Positions 13,460 to 22,234 of a stretch of DNA of 25,358 bases are shown piece by piece. The notes under the pieces were generated by a model that made no database searches, was not told where the DNA came from, and was given only the letters and a program-made list of their open reading frames with translations. The stretch is from contig NZ_CAMLOV010000071.1 of NCBI RefSeq assembly GCF_946481715.1, forward strand, positions 1 through 25,358. The letters are read 5' to 3'. The position numbers and the translations under genes were made by a program. Numbering within the stretch: the stretch's first letter is position 1; every line of letters begins with the position of its first letter. This DNA is from an uncultured Mucilaginibacter sp. Lineage in GTDB: Bacteria; Bacteroidota; Bacteroidia; Sphingobacteriales; Sphingobacteriaceae.

Positions 13460-14947
13460 ATGCATCCACTCGTCTGTCTAAGTAACGCAACCGTTAAGTT
13501 TAATAGCACCGTTATATTTGATCAGTTAAATTTTGAAGTAAAGGAGGGCGGGCATTGGGCAATCACAGGTAAAAGCGGCTCTGGCAAGAGCGTTTTACTG
13601 CAAACCATTGCCGGCAACGTTAGCATCAGCGGTGGCAGTGTTGCCTACAATTTTACCGATGAAAATGGCAACAGGGCTATCGACTTCCACCCCTATATAG
13701 CCTTTGCGGGAACGCGGCACCATTTTAAAAACCTGGCCAACACCGGCAATTTATACTACCAGCAGCGCTACAACTCCTCCGATTCGGAAGACGCGCTTAC
13801 GGTGGAACAATACCTCGCCGCCATAAAAACCAATACCCACCGCCCCATTTACTGGACGCAGGAAAAGGTGATGACAGGTTTAAACCTGTTGCACCTGCGC
13901 GATAAACAAGTGATAAAACTATCCAACGGCGAAACCAAACGCCTAATGATAGCGGCTGCTTTGCTTAAAAACCCTGCCCTGCTGCTGCTGGATAACCCGC
14001 TTACCGGCCTTGACGTAGCCACGCGCCAATATTTTAATATGCTATTGGGCGAGGTAAGCGCATCGGGCATTACGCTTATTATGGCAACTTCAGCACATGA
14101 GATACCAGACGTGGTACAACAAGTAGCGGTTTTGAATAGCGGCGTTATCAGCAAAACTTTAAGCAAAGAGGAATTTACAGCCAATATTGCCCAGCAGCTT
14201 GATAAGCCCAATTTGGATTCCGCTGCCTTAGAAGCCCTAATTCAAAGCAACGTGCAGCCGCACAACTACGCCAAAATTGTGGCCATGAATAATGTGGTGA
14301 TACGCTATGGCAATAAAACCATCCTGAACCGCATTAACTGGGCCATAAACCCCGGCGAGCGCTGGGCACTGCTGGGCCCCAACGGTGCAGGCAAAAGCAC
14401 CTTGCTCAGCCTGATGAACGGTGATAACCCGCAGGCCTACGCCAATGATATTACTCTGTTTGATAAAAAGCGTGGCACGGGCGAAAGCATTTGGGATATA
14501 AAAAGCAAAATAGGTTTTGTATCGCCCGAACTTTACCAGTATTTCCCTACCGATAACTCCTGCCTGCAGGTGATCGAATCGGGTTTTTACGATACACTTG
14601 GGTTGTTCAGGCAAAGTAATTCGGCTAAAGCCGCGCTGGCCTTAAGCTGGATGAAGGCTTTGGAGATTGATAAATACGCGCGCGTGCTACTAAAAAACAT
14701 CCCAGCCAGCGCGCAACGGTTATGCTTATTGGCACGCGCACTTATCAAAAACCCGGCGCTCCTGATATTCGACGAACCCTGCCAGGGGCTGGATAGCCAC
14801 CAGCAGCTCCACTTTAAAACGGTTATAGATACTATTTGTGCAATTAGCAAGGTAACGCTAATATATGTTACCCATTACCAGCACGAGATACCCGATAGTG
14901 TGGATAGGGTGCTTAGGCTGGATAAGGGGGAAGCAGTAGGCTATTAG
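13460..14947 (+). CDS. ModF-like protein with two ABC ATPase domains
   Basis: 495 aa with two ABC nucleotide-binding domains and no membrane segments, the architecture and length of E. coli ModF (PhrA). Domain 1: Walker A GKSGSGKS (37-44), signature LSNGE (154-158), Walker B LLLLDN with Asn179 where the catalytic Glu normally sits, and an H-loop His in TSAHE. Domain 2: Walker A GPNGAGKS (306-313), Walker B LLIFDE with Glu439, H-loop VTHYQH, but the signature is replaced by PASAQ (415-419). Thus one composite ATP site is degenerate and one intact. ModF's exact role is unclear; it is usually tied to molybdate transport, but no mod genes lie here. It is monocistronic with a clear promoter. Confidence 0.88.
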   Translation: MHPLVCLSNATVKFNSTVIFDQLNFEVKEGGHWAITGKSGSGKSVLLQTIAGNVSISGGSVAYNFTDENGNRAIDFHPYIAFAGTRHHFKNLANTGNLYYQQRYNSSDSEDALTVEQYLAAIKTNTHRPIYWTQEKVMTGLNLLHLRDKQVIKLSNGETKRLMIAAALLKNPALLLLDNPLTGLDVATRQYFNMLLGEVSASGITLIMATSAHEIPDVVQQVAVLNSGVISKTLSKEEFTANIAQQLDKPNLDSAALEALIQSNVQPHNYAKIVAMNNVVIRYGNKTILNRINWAINPGERWALLGPNGAGKSTLLSLMNGDNPQAYANDITLFDKKRGTGESIWDIKSKIGFVSPELYQYFPTDNSCLQVIESGFYDTLGLFRQSNSAKAALALSWMKALEIDKYARVLLKNIPASAQRLCLLARALIKNPALLIFDEPCQGLDSHQQLHFKTVIDTICAISKVTLIYVTHYQHEIPDSVDRVLRLDKGEAVGY

Positions 14948-15028
14948 CATGTTCACAGTAAAAACCTGCGTCATTGCCGAATTATTTCAAGATGGCCTGC
15001 AAAAGCATTAGCAAATGAGTTTCACTTC

Positions 15029-15340
15029 ATGAGAAAGAAAATCCTTTTTTTAATTTCTATGATAGCCATCGTTGGCGCAGGCATTTGTTATTATGAAATA
15101 TTTTATCTTCCGTTTACTCCCTTGAAATTCGATGACCGCTATGGATTTATAACGCTACCTGTAAACAATGATTTTTATCAAAAGCTGCCATAGGTTTTAA
15201 CTGAGCATGGAATTCCCTTCAAAAAAGGAGGTGAGATAGTATATGTACGCCGAAGGCTGTTGCAAGATGATGGACTAACCTGGAATTTTACCAATAAAGC
15301 GCTCAACGACGGCTGGCTGAAGGATCACCCTGCGCATTAG
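15029..15340 (+). pseudogene. Small exported/membrane protein gene broken by an in-frame TAG
   Basis: The reading frame from ATG 15029 to TAG 15338-15340 covers 103 codons, interrupted only by a TAG at 15191-15193 (codon 55). The first part has a signal anchor (MRKKILFLISMIAIVGAGIC) and LPFTPLKFDDRYGFITLP. After the stop, coding-like sequence continues in the same frame (LTEHGIPFKKGGEIVYVRRR, LTWNFTNKALNDGWLKDH). No start codon lies shortly after the TAG, so re-initiation is unlikely. Most likely a recent nonsense mutation; a sequencing error is the alternative. Family not recognised. Confidence 0.65.
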
Positions 15341-15381
15341 CTGCTAATGCCCCCTCTGGAAGGTTGCTACCTTCACTAAGC

Positions 15382-15464
15382 CTTGCGTTTCGCAAGCAGT
15401 TCATAGCGCATAGTTGATAGTTCATATGTTCTTCATCGTCTATGAACTATCAACCATGAACTAA
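15382..15464. repeat. Inverted repeat of the GTTGATAGTTCATA type
   Basis: Perfect 14-nt arms at 15413-15426 and 15441-15454 extend with mismatches to AGTTCATAG/CATGAACT on the outside. A small hairpin CTTGCG-TTT-CGCAAG (15382-15396) adjoins. It belongs to the same repeat type as 12077-12261. It lies between the broken gene and the end of the histidine kinase gene. Confidence 0.75.
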
Positions 15465-15469
15465 CTCAC

Positions 15470-17215
15470 CTACACAGGCAAGCTAAAATAAAACCGGCTG
15501 CCCTCGCCTATTTCGCTTTCTACGCCAATGGTGCCGCCTTGTGCGTTAATGAAATCTTTGGAGATGGCAAGCCCTAACCCCGAGCCTGATTTATTCTGGC
15601 CATCCGTAGGTACCTGGAAGTAGCGGTCGAACAGGCGCTTTTGGTAGGCCTCATCTATGCCCTTGCCAAAATCTTTTACCGAGAACTCTACCTTATTATT
15701 TTTGGTTGCCACCCCTATTATTATCTTCGATTTTTCGGCACTGTAGCGCAAGGCATTGGAGAGGAAGTTTACCAGCACCCAGGCGGTTTTTTCAATATCC
15801 ACGTGCACTTCGGGCAGTTTATTATCATGCACTATTTCCAGCTGCACCTTTTTCTGCTCCGCCTGGAATTTGATGGAGGTAATAGCATAATCCACTATCT
15901 TCATAGGGCCAACCGGTACAAAGTTGAGCTGGATATTCCCTGTTTCCACCTGAGATAGCTCCAGCAGTTCGCTGGTGATCTTCAGCAGGCGTTCGCTGTC
16001 GTCCTTAATATGGTCAATTAGTTGGTGCTGTTCGGTGTTCATTGTGCCGACCCGCTCATCATTAAGCAATTTAAGGCTCATTTTTATGGATGCAATGGGC
16101 GTTTTCAATTCGTGCGATATTGTAGCTATAAAATTGGTTTTGGCTTCGTCGCGTTCCTTAAATTCGGTAATGTTTTTGAGGATATAAACCTTCCCGGCCG
16201 GGCGGTTGGCAATCTGCAATACATCCGATGGTTCGTTAACCCTTGGCACCGAGATGCTGCTGCTTTGCAGTTGAAAATATGATTCGCGGCCATCCAAAAC
16301 AATCTTCAACTGTTTAACAGACGAGTCCTCACCCACAATAGACCGGAACAAATCGTTGCCCTTTATAATGGTATTGGTATTTTTGCCTATTACATTATCA
16401 TCGTGTATGTTGAGCGTTTTACGGGCGGCATCATTCATAAAAAGCACTTCCTGCTTCTCGTTTACGCCGATGATGGCATCCTGCATCTGCTCTATAATGG
16501 TTTCGATGCGGCGCTTCTCTGATATTACGGTGGCAAGGTTGCTATTCTCCCAATCATTTAGTTTCGCTGCCATGGAATTGAATGCGTTGGCCACATCGGC
16601 AAATTCATCGTTTTCCTCAAAATAAAGGCGTTTATCATAGTTCTTCTGCCCTATCTCGCGGATACCATCAACCAGCGCCCGCAAAGGGTTAGCAATAAAG
16701 CCGGGGAAGTTTACGCTGAAGCTAAAAAGCACCATAAAAGTAAAGCTGCCCGCAAGCCCCAAAATAAAGGTGGCATCGTCTACCTTACTGCGGGCGTTAT
16801 CGTCCTTGCGCTCAATGGCCTGCATGTTTATGCGCTCAATTTCGCTAAGGTAATGCCTCAATTCTTTTTCGGCTACTTGTTGCCCCACAACTTCTGTTGG
16901 CTTTTTTTGTAAAGCCACAAAGGAAGTGCGGACATTTTGCGTTGGTACCTTTTCGCCGGGTTCGGTTAAATTATGCTCCTGGCTTTTTAGAGCGGCCGTA
17001 AATTTCGCTTCGCCCGCAGTGTTGAGGGGCAGAGGATTCTCGTCGAGGGTGTTCCGCATTTCCCGTACGAAACTAAGCGACTTATAGTTGTCCTTCAGGA
17101 TACCCTTCGAACTTTCGGATATATCCCGCAGGTAAAACAATGCGGTAGCGCCAAAAAGCAGCACCACTATAAATAAAAAGCCGAAGCCTAACCGGAGTTT
17201 AGTTTTTACTTTCAT
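15470..17215 (-). CDS. HAMP-PAS sensor histidine kinase, partner of split KdpD
   Basis: 581 aa. TM1 (about 10-28), a periplasmic sensor loop (about 30-147), TM2 (about 149-170), HAMP (about 171-225), PAS (about 235-355), HisKA with phospho-acceptor His368 (ATISHELKTPIASIK), and HATPase_c with N box VLVNFLSNALRYSA, G1 FGKGIDE and G2 GSGLGLAISKDF. Its ATG overlaps the stop of the KdpD sensor gene by 4 bases (17212-17215), so the two are translationally coupled. Inference: together they do the job that a single KdpD kinase does in E. coli. No response regulator follows; the downstream side is convergent with the broken small gene, so the partner (KdpE-like) must be encoded elsewhere. Confidence 0.93.
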   Translation of the reverse strand: MKVKTKLRLGFGFLFIVVLLFGATALFYLRDISESSKGILKDNYKSLSFVREMRNTLDENPLPLNTAGEAKFTAALKSQEHNLTEPGEKVPTQNVRTSFVALQKKPTEVVGQQVAEKELRHYLSEIERINMQAIERKDDNARSKVDDATFILGLAGSFTFMVLFSFSVNFPGFIANPLRALVDGIREIGQKNYDKRLYFEENDEFADVANAFNSMAAKLNDWENSNLATVISEKRRIETIIEQMQDAIIGVNEKQEVLFMNDAARKTLNIHDDNVIGKNTNTIIKGNDLFRSIVGEDSSVKQLKIVLDGRESYFQLQSSSISVPRVNEPSDVLQIANRPAGKVYILKNITEFKERDEAKTNFIATISHELKTPIASIKMSLKLLNDERVGTMNTEQHQLIDHIKDDSERLLKITSELLELSQVETGNIQLNFVPVGPMKIVDYAITSIKFQAEQKKVQLEIVHDNKLPEVHVDIEKTAWVLVNFLSNALRYSAEKSKIIIGVATKNNKVEFSVKDFGKGIDEAYQKRLFDRYFQVPTDGQNKSGSGLGLAISKDFINAQGGTIGVESEIGEGSRFYFSLPV

Positions 17216-18348
17216 GATAATATGACCAAGTCTGTTTCTGTTGCTGCAATTTTATTGAGTAATTCGTTAAATATAGCCGTTCTTAATATCACCTGCCATA
17301 AATTTAAATGAGGCTTACCAATGCAAATGGTGGTAACTTCCTTCTCTTCGGCCACCTGCATAATGGTTTTGGTAACGTTGTCGCTTTTTATTTTTATCAA
17401 TTCGGCGCCGAGTTCGGTTGCCAGTTTAAAGTTGTTTATCAAGTGCCGTTGTTTATCCAGTTTGATCCTGTCGAGGCTTTCGCTGCTGCTCTGCACGTAC
17501 AACACTATCCAGGGCGAGCGGTAATACGAGGCCAGCCGGGCAGTTTTGCGGATAACAATTTTAGCCGTATCGGCATTAGAGGATATACAGGCCAAAAACT
17601 TTTCGGGCCGCAGCTTTATCTGTTTTGGCACCTCCACATTTATTTTCCGCTCCAGGTGGTGGGCAACTTCCTTTAAGGCAATCTCGCGCAGCTGCAATAT
17701 CTTCTCGTTACGGAAAAAGTTCTGTAGCGCAGTTTCCACCTTGGCCTTATCATATATCTTGCCCTCTTTTAAACGGGCTATCAACTCATCGGCGGTAAGG
17801 TCGATGTTGACAATTTCGTCGGCCAGTTCCAGCACCTTATCGGGCACCCGCTCGGTAATGGCTATGCCGGTTATAGATTCAATCTCCTCGTTCAGGCTCT
17901 CCAGGTGCTGCACGTTCACCGCCGTTATCACGCTGATACCCGCCTCTAAAATATCCCGCACATCCTGCCAGCGTTTAATGTTTTTGCTGCCCTCCATATT
18001 GCTATGGGCAAGCTCATCAACTATCACCACTTCGGGGTGGCGGTTAAGGATGCCCTGCAAGTCCATTTCTTCCAGCTCCTTGCCTTTGTAAAATGTTTTA
18101 CGCCTGCTAATGAATGGAATGCCGGCCAGCAGGGCATGCGTCTCGGCCCGGTTGTGGGTTTCTATATAACCTATTTGGATGTCGATGCCATTTTTGAGCA
18201 GGGCATGCGCCTCCTGCAGCATACGGTAAGTTTTGCCCACGCCGGCACTCATGCCGATGTATATCTTCAGCTTGCCGCGCCTGCTTTTCTTCACCAGTTC
18301 GATGAAGTTTTTTACGGAGTTGTCTTTATGTTCCTGGTCTTGAGACAT
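17212..18348 (-). CDS. kdpD: KdpD N-terminal sensor protein (KdpD plus Usp domains, no kinase)
   Basis: 378 aa, equal to the cytoplasmic N-terminal part of E. coli KdpD. The KdpD domain (about 25-235) has Walker A GMSAGVGKT (32-40), IQIGYIETHNRAET, VIVDELAHSN (DELAH at 111-115) and AVNVQHLESLNEEI. A universal-stress-type domain follows (about 249-378; CISSNADTAKIVIRKTARLA, then ICIGKPHLN). The four membrane helices, GAF and kinase domains of the E. coli protein are absent; the kinase is the overlapping downstream gene. The Usp domain is the likely regulatory ligand site (c-di-AMP in some Gram-positive relatives). It lies 136 bases after the porin gene, with a hairpin between. Confidence 0.93.
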   Translation of the reverse strand: MSQDQEHKDNSVKNFIELVKKSRRGKLKIYIGMSAGVGKTYRMLQEAHALLKNGIDIQIGYIETHNRAETHALLAGIPFISRRKTFYKGKELEEMDLQGILNRHPEVVIVDELAHSNMEGSKNIKRWQDVRDILEAGISVITAVNVQHLESLNEEIESITGIAITERVPDKVLELADEIVNIDLTADELIARLKEGKIYDKAKVETALQNFFRNEKILQLREIALKEVAHHLERKINVEVPKQIKLRPEKFLACISSNADTAKIVIRKTARLASYYRSPWIVLYVQSSSESLDRIKLDKQRHLINNFKLATELGAELIKIKSDNVTKTIMQVAEEKEVTTICIGKPHLNLWQVILRTAIFNELLNKIAATETDLVILS

Positions 18349-18396
18349 ATCGTTTATTATTTTACCACAAAGGGCACTAAGATTTGCGTGTTTGTT

Positions 18397-18447
18397 AACA
18401 CAAAGAACACGAAGATTTTTTGCTGCTCCCTCGTGTTCTTTGTGGTT
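18397..18447. repeat. Inverted repeat CACAAAGAACACGA in the porin-kdpD gap
   Basis: Perfect 14-nt arms at 18399-18412 and 18431-18444, an 18-nt loop. Further CACAAAG-like pieces lie on both sides (18364-18380, 18450-18460). This repeat type is common in Bacteroidota. In the transcript it would form a hairpin that could lower expression of kdpD and the kinase relative to the transporter. Confidence 0.75.
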
Positions 18448-18484
18448 CTCTCTTTGTATCCTTTTTGGTTAAATACCTAACTAT

Positions 18485-19540
18485 TTAAAATGCGTACACC
18501 GCCGCAATTAAAAACTGCGATGCTGATTTGGTTGGCCCGCCATTGCTGTCAACAAACTGCATCTGCTTGCCTTTATCCAACCTTATTTCTGGTATCAAAG
18601 TCAACGGACCAGCCTTAACATTAGCCGTTAAAGTAAACGCTTTAATAGATTGGCCTGCCGCAGGGCCTGCCGGTGCAAAGCCGCCGTTTTTTGTTTTAAA
18701 GTACTCGCCGCGCACACCCAAAGTTACATCTTTAGATACGGCTAATTGCGGGTATAAAGCTACGCCTTCAAACCCGCCGCCAATGGCATCAGGTGCCGAG
18801 AAAGTCGCGCCATTCAACCCGAGTTTAAAGGCAGTGGTGATTTGATAAGCAGTTGTTAAATCGAATATAGTACCCGATGTTTTGCCACTCAGCAAGTTGA
18901 GGTAAGCCGTCCAACCGTTTACCGGGCTTACAAACAATTGTGCGCCAAAGGTTGATACATCCCTGTTAGACTGATAGTTGTTCCAGGTATCGTTAAAAAT
19001 ACCGGCCATCAGGCTTACTTTGCTGCTGAAAGCGTAGGTTGCCTTAAAGCCTGCATTTTGGAACGGCCCATTGGTGAACAGGTACGATGTAGAGTAATTG
19101 AAATTGCCTACAGGCGATATTACCTCATACCCCACAAAGGTGGCTATATAACCGGCCGTTAGGTTTAGCTTATCGGTAACATCATACCCGATATACAAAT
19201 TCTGGATATGGAACGATTGCCCGTTGGTGCCTGCATTTGGGATGGATTGCCCCTCCCCGCGCGGGCCGAAAGAAATTTCGCCTACGAAGGATGCCTTGCT
19301 TACTTTTTTCTTCAGGGCAAGGTCTATCATGCCGATGGATACGGAATTTTGATCTGTAGCGAAACTGGTGGGGATATTGGAACTCCCCGCCGCATTGCGA
19401 AAGCGGGAAAAATCATATTTAAAATAAGTATCTACCAAGCCCGATATGGTTAAAGGGGCTTCCGCTGTTTTGGTAGTGTCCTGGGCTTTAGCAAATGCTG
19501 CTGATAGTAAAAATGCAGTTGATAATAGTACTTTGTTCAT
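18485..19540 (-). CDS. Outer-membrane beta-barrel porin of the kdp cluster (BBP2-like)
   Basis: 351 aa with a signal peptide (MNKVLLSTAFLLSAAFAKAQ). The mature part starts with LTISGLVDTYFKYDF and continues as alternating amphipathic strands (ASFVGEISFGPRG, LNLTAGYIATFVGYE, KVSLMAGIFND, LGVRGEYFKTKNGG, LTLIPEIRLDKG) to a C-terminal aromatic residue (AAVYAF), as in outer-membrane barrels. It resembles the BBP2/OmpL-like putative porin family. It sits between kdpC and kdpD on the same strand, 70 bases after kdpC. Inference: it helps K+ cross the outer membrane for the Kdp pump. Substrate specificity cannot be read from the sequence. Confidence 0.85.
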   Translation of the reverse strand: MNKVLLSTAFLLSAAFAKAQDTTKTAEAPLTISGLVDTYFKYDFSRFRNAAGSSNIPTSFATDQNSVSIGMIDLALKKKVSKASFVGEISFGPRGEGQSIPNAGTNGQSFHIQNLYIGYDVTDKLNLTAGYIATFVGYEVISPVGNFNYSTSYLFTNGPFQNAGFKATYAFSSKVSLMAGIFNDTWNNYQSNRDVSTFGAQLFVSPVNGWTAYLNLLSGKTSGTIFDLTTAYQITTAFKLGLNGATFSAPDAIGGGFEGVALYPQLAVSKDVTLGVRGEYFKTKNGGFAPAGPAAGQSIKAFTLTANVKAGPLTLIPEIRLDKGKQMQFVDSNGGPTKSASQFLIAAVYAF

Positions 19541-19558
19541 GTTAGATAGTAGTTTAAA

Positions 19559-19583
19559 CAGCGGGGCGTTTATAGCCCCGCTG
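19559..19583 (-). promoter_or_regulatory. GC-rich hairpin between kdpC and porin gene
   Basis: A 9-bp perfect stem CAGCGGGGC/GCCCCGCTG with a 7-nt loop. On the minus strand it is followed only by TTTAAAC. It is therefore an attenuator or partial terminator rather than a full stop, and would let the pump genes outrun the downstream genes. Confidence 0.6.
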
Positions 19584-19610
19584 AATGTATATAGGGGAAT
19601 TAGGGGCGCG

Positions 19611-20174
19611 TTATTTCTTCAGCGCATCAATCGCTACGTTCAATTTCAAAACATTCACTTTCGCCGGGCCAAACAAGCCTAAAAGCGGTGCTTCGGTATG
19701 GGCGGCAACTAAATCTGTTACTTGTTGTATTGTAAGCCCTCGCACATCAGCAACTCGTTTTACCTGGATTGAAGCAGCCAAAGGTGAAATATCCGGGTCT
19801 AAACCACTGCCCGATGCAGTTACCATTTCCGCCGGGATATCGCTGCGTTTTAAGTACGGGTGGTATTTAAGCAGCGTATCTATACGGCTGGCTACATCCT
19901 TTAAATAATCGGGGTTGCTCGGGCCTTTGTTGCTACCTGCAGACCCTGCTGCGTTGTAACCAACGGCTGATGGCCTGCCCCAGAAGTATTTTTGTTGGGT
20001 AAAGCTTTGGCCTTCGTTGGCATAGCCAACTACTTTGCCGTCCACAACAATGGTTTCGCCATCGCCGTGCCCTTTGGACAGTTTACCTGCAAAAGAGATA
20101 AACACAGGGTATATTATGCATACCAACACAATGATTACCAGCGTTAAGCGTATGGAGGTCATTAAATTTTTCAT
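19611..20174 (-). CDS. kdpC: Potassium-transporting ATPase subunit C
   Basis: 187 aa. One N-terminal membrane segment (about 8-30, IRLTLVIIVLVCIIYPVFIS), the rest periplasmic. Family features: SFTQQKYFWGRPSAVGYNAAGSAGSNKGPSNPDY, PAEMVTASGSGLDPDISPLAA and VADVRGLTIQQVTDLVAAH. KdpC stabilises the KdpAB pump and influences K+ binding. It starts 18 bases after kdpB, in the standard order. Confidence 0.97.
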   Translation of the reverse strand: MKNLMTSIRLTLVIIVLVCIIYPVFISFAGKLSKGHGDGETIVVDGKVVGYANEGQSFTQQKYFWGRPSAVGYNAAGSAGSNKGPSNPDYLKDVASRIDTLLKYHPYLKRSDIPAEMVTASGSGLDPDISPLAASIQVKRVADVRGLTIQQVTDLVAAHTEAPLLGLFGPAKVNVLKLNVAIDALKK

Positions 20175-20192
20175 TGTCTTATTAATTATTAA

Positions 20193-22226
20193 TTAGAAGA
20201 ATAGGGAAATAAGTAAGTCGATTAATTTGATGCCGATAAAGGGGGCAATAACACCTCCCAAACCATATATCAGCAGGTTACGACGCAGCAAGGCACTGGC
20301 GCCAATAGGTTTATATTCCACCCCTTTCAACGCCAAGGGTATCAGCATAGGGATGATAATTGCGTTGAAGATCACAGCGGATAGTATCGCACTCTCCGGG
20401 CTATGCAAGCGCATGATATTGATAGCCTGTAATGCCGGTATTGATGCTATAAACAAGGCCGGTACAATAGCGAAGTACTTGGCCACATCGTTGGCGATAG
20501 AGAACGTGGTAAGCGTACCGCGGGTGATGAGCAACTGTTTACCTATCTCCACAATTTCGATTAGTTTGGTGGGGTCATTATCCAAATCCACCATGTTGCC
20601 TGCTTCTTTGGCTGCCTGTGTACCGCTGTTCATGGCTACTCCTACGTCGGCCTGAGCCAATGCAGGGGCATCGTTTGTACCATCGCCCATCATGGCTACC
20701 AGGCGGCCGCTTGCCTGCTCAGCCTTAATGTAATTCATTTTATCCTCGGGCTTGGCTTCGGCAATAAAATCATCTACACCGGCTTTCTCAGCAATAAACT
20801 TGGCGGTAAGCGGGTTATCGCCGGTTACCATTACTGTTTTGATACCCATTTTGCGCAGGCGTTCAAAACGTTCGGCTATACCGGGTTTGATGATATCCTG
20901 CAGTTCTATTGTACCCAAAACTACTTCGTTTTGCGATACCACCAGCGGCGTGCCACCGTTTGATGCAATAGCTTTTACGCGTTCTTCCACATCGGCAGGC
21001 ACTTTATTACCGGCCTTTAGGGTTAAGTTACGGATGGAATCAAACGCGCCCTTGCGGATGCGCAGCCCGTCTTTAGTATCTATACCGCTCGAACGGGTTT
21101 CGGCAGTAAACTTGATAAACTCGGCACCTGCGGGGGCGCTGGTGGCAATATTCATTTTACTCTGCACGGCCAGTTCCACAATGGATTTGCCTTCGGGGGT
21201 TTCATCGGCTAATGACGATAAAACCGCAGCTTTTACCAGGTCATCCGGCAAAACATCGATAGCAGGCCAAAAGTGGGTGGCTTTACGGTTACCAATGGTA
21301 ATGGTACCGGTTTTATCCAGCAGCAATACATCGATATCGCCGGCAGTTTCTACCGCCTTGCCCGATTTGGTGATCACATTGGCACGCAGCGCCCTATCCA
21401 TCCCCGCAATACCGATGGCCGATAAAAGGCCACCGATAGTTGTGGGTATTAAACAAACGAAAAGAGAGATCAGCGCAGCAATAGTAATAGGCGTATTTGC
21501 GTAGTCGGCAAAAGGTTTCAGCGTAACGCATACGATGATAAATATCAGCGTAAAGCTGGCCAACAAGATAGTTAAGGCTATCTCGTTCGGCGTTTTCTGG
21601 CGCGATGCCCCTTCTACTAAAGCGATCATCTTATCCAAAAAGCTTTCGCCCGGCTCGGTAGTTACAATTACTTTAATGTTATCTGATAACACCTTGGTAC
21701 CACCTGTTACGGATGATTTATCGCCACCTGCTTCGCGGATAACCGGGGCAGATTCGCCCGTGATTGCCGATTCATCTATGGTAGCCAAACCTTCTATGAT
21801 CTCTCCATCGGTTGGGATGGTATCGCCGGTTTCGCAAACGAACATGTCGCCTTTGCGCAGTTCATTGGACGATCTGCTTACTATGCTGCCGTCTTTCAAC
21901 AAAACTTTAGCGGGTGTTTCCTCACGGGTTTTACGGAGGCTATCGGCCTGTGCTTTACCACGTGCTTCGGCAATAGCCTCGGCAAAATTTGCAAACAACA
22001 GGGTAAGCAGCAATACGATGAAAATAATAAGGTTATAGGCAAACGAACCCTGGCCGGCATGCAGAAAGCTGTAAACGCACATGTACGCCATTATCACAGT
22101 GCCCACCTCCACGGTAAACATTACCGGGTTGCGCAGCATTGCCTTTGGGTTCAGCTTTATAAACGACTCTTTCAGTGCAGTTTGCACAAGGGCCGGTTCG
22201 AACAATTTATTTGATTTGGTTGTCAT
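20193..22226 (-). CDS. kdpB: Potassium-transporting P-type ATPase catalytic subunit B
   Basis: 677 aa, full length. P-type ATPase marks: actuator loop ITGESAPV, phosphorylation site DKTGTIT with Asp at about residue 304, nucleotide-binding region with KGAFDS and [17 protein letters not shown], and hinge [21 protein letters not shown]. Seven membrane segments are expected. It hydrolyses ATP to drive K+ through KdpA; the Ser in TGES is the site of inhibitory phosphorylation in E. coli and is kept. It starts 8 bases after kdpA. Confidence 0.98.
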   Translation of the reverse strand: MTTKSNKLFEPALVQTALKESFIKLNPKAMLRNPVMFTVEVGTVIMAYMCVYSFLHAGQGSFAYNLIIFIVLLLTLLFANFAEAIAEARGKAQADSLRKTREETPAKVLLKDGSIVSRSSNELRKGDMFVCETGDTIPTDGEIIEGLATIDESAITGESAPVIREAGGDKSSVTGGTKVLSDNIKVIVTTEPGESFLDKMIALVEGASRQKTPNEIALTILLASFTLIFIIVCVTLKPFADYANTPITIAALISLFVCLIPTTIGGLLSAIGIAGMDRALRANVITKSGKAVETAGDIDVLLLDKTGTITIGNRKATHFWPAIDVLPDDLVKAAVLSSLADETPEGKSIVELAVQSKMNIATSAPAGAEFIKFTAETRSSGIDTKDGLRIRKGAFDSIRNLTLKAGNKVPADVEERVKAIASNGGTPLVVSQNEVVLGTIELQDIIKPGIAERFERLRKMGIKTVMVTGDNPLTAKFIAEKAGVDDFIAEAKPEDKMNYIKAEQASGRLVAMMGDGTNDAPALAQADVGVAMNSGTQAAKEAGNMVDLDNDPTKLIEIVEIGKQLLITRGTLTTFSIANDVAKYFAIVPALFIASIPALQAINIMRLHSPESAILSAVIFNAIIIPMLIPLALKGVEYKPIGASALLRRNLLIYGLGGVIAPFIGIKLIDLLISLFF

Positions 22227-22234
22227 GATTCAGA

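Noticed and set aside
15222..15278. Shine-Dalgarno-like AAAAGGAGGTGA followed by ATG 15243
   Set aside because: That ATG opens only 11 codons in another frame. The purine run encodes Lys-Lys-Gly-Gly-Glu of the broken gene, so it is not a restart site for the downstream half.
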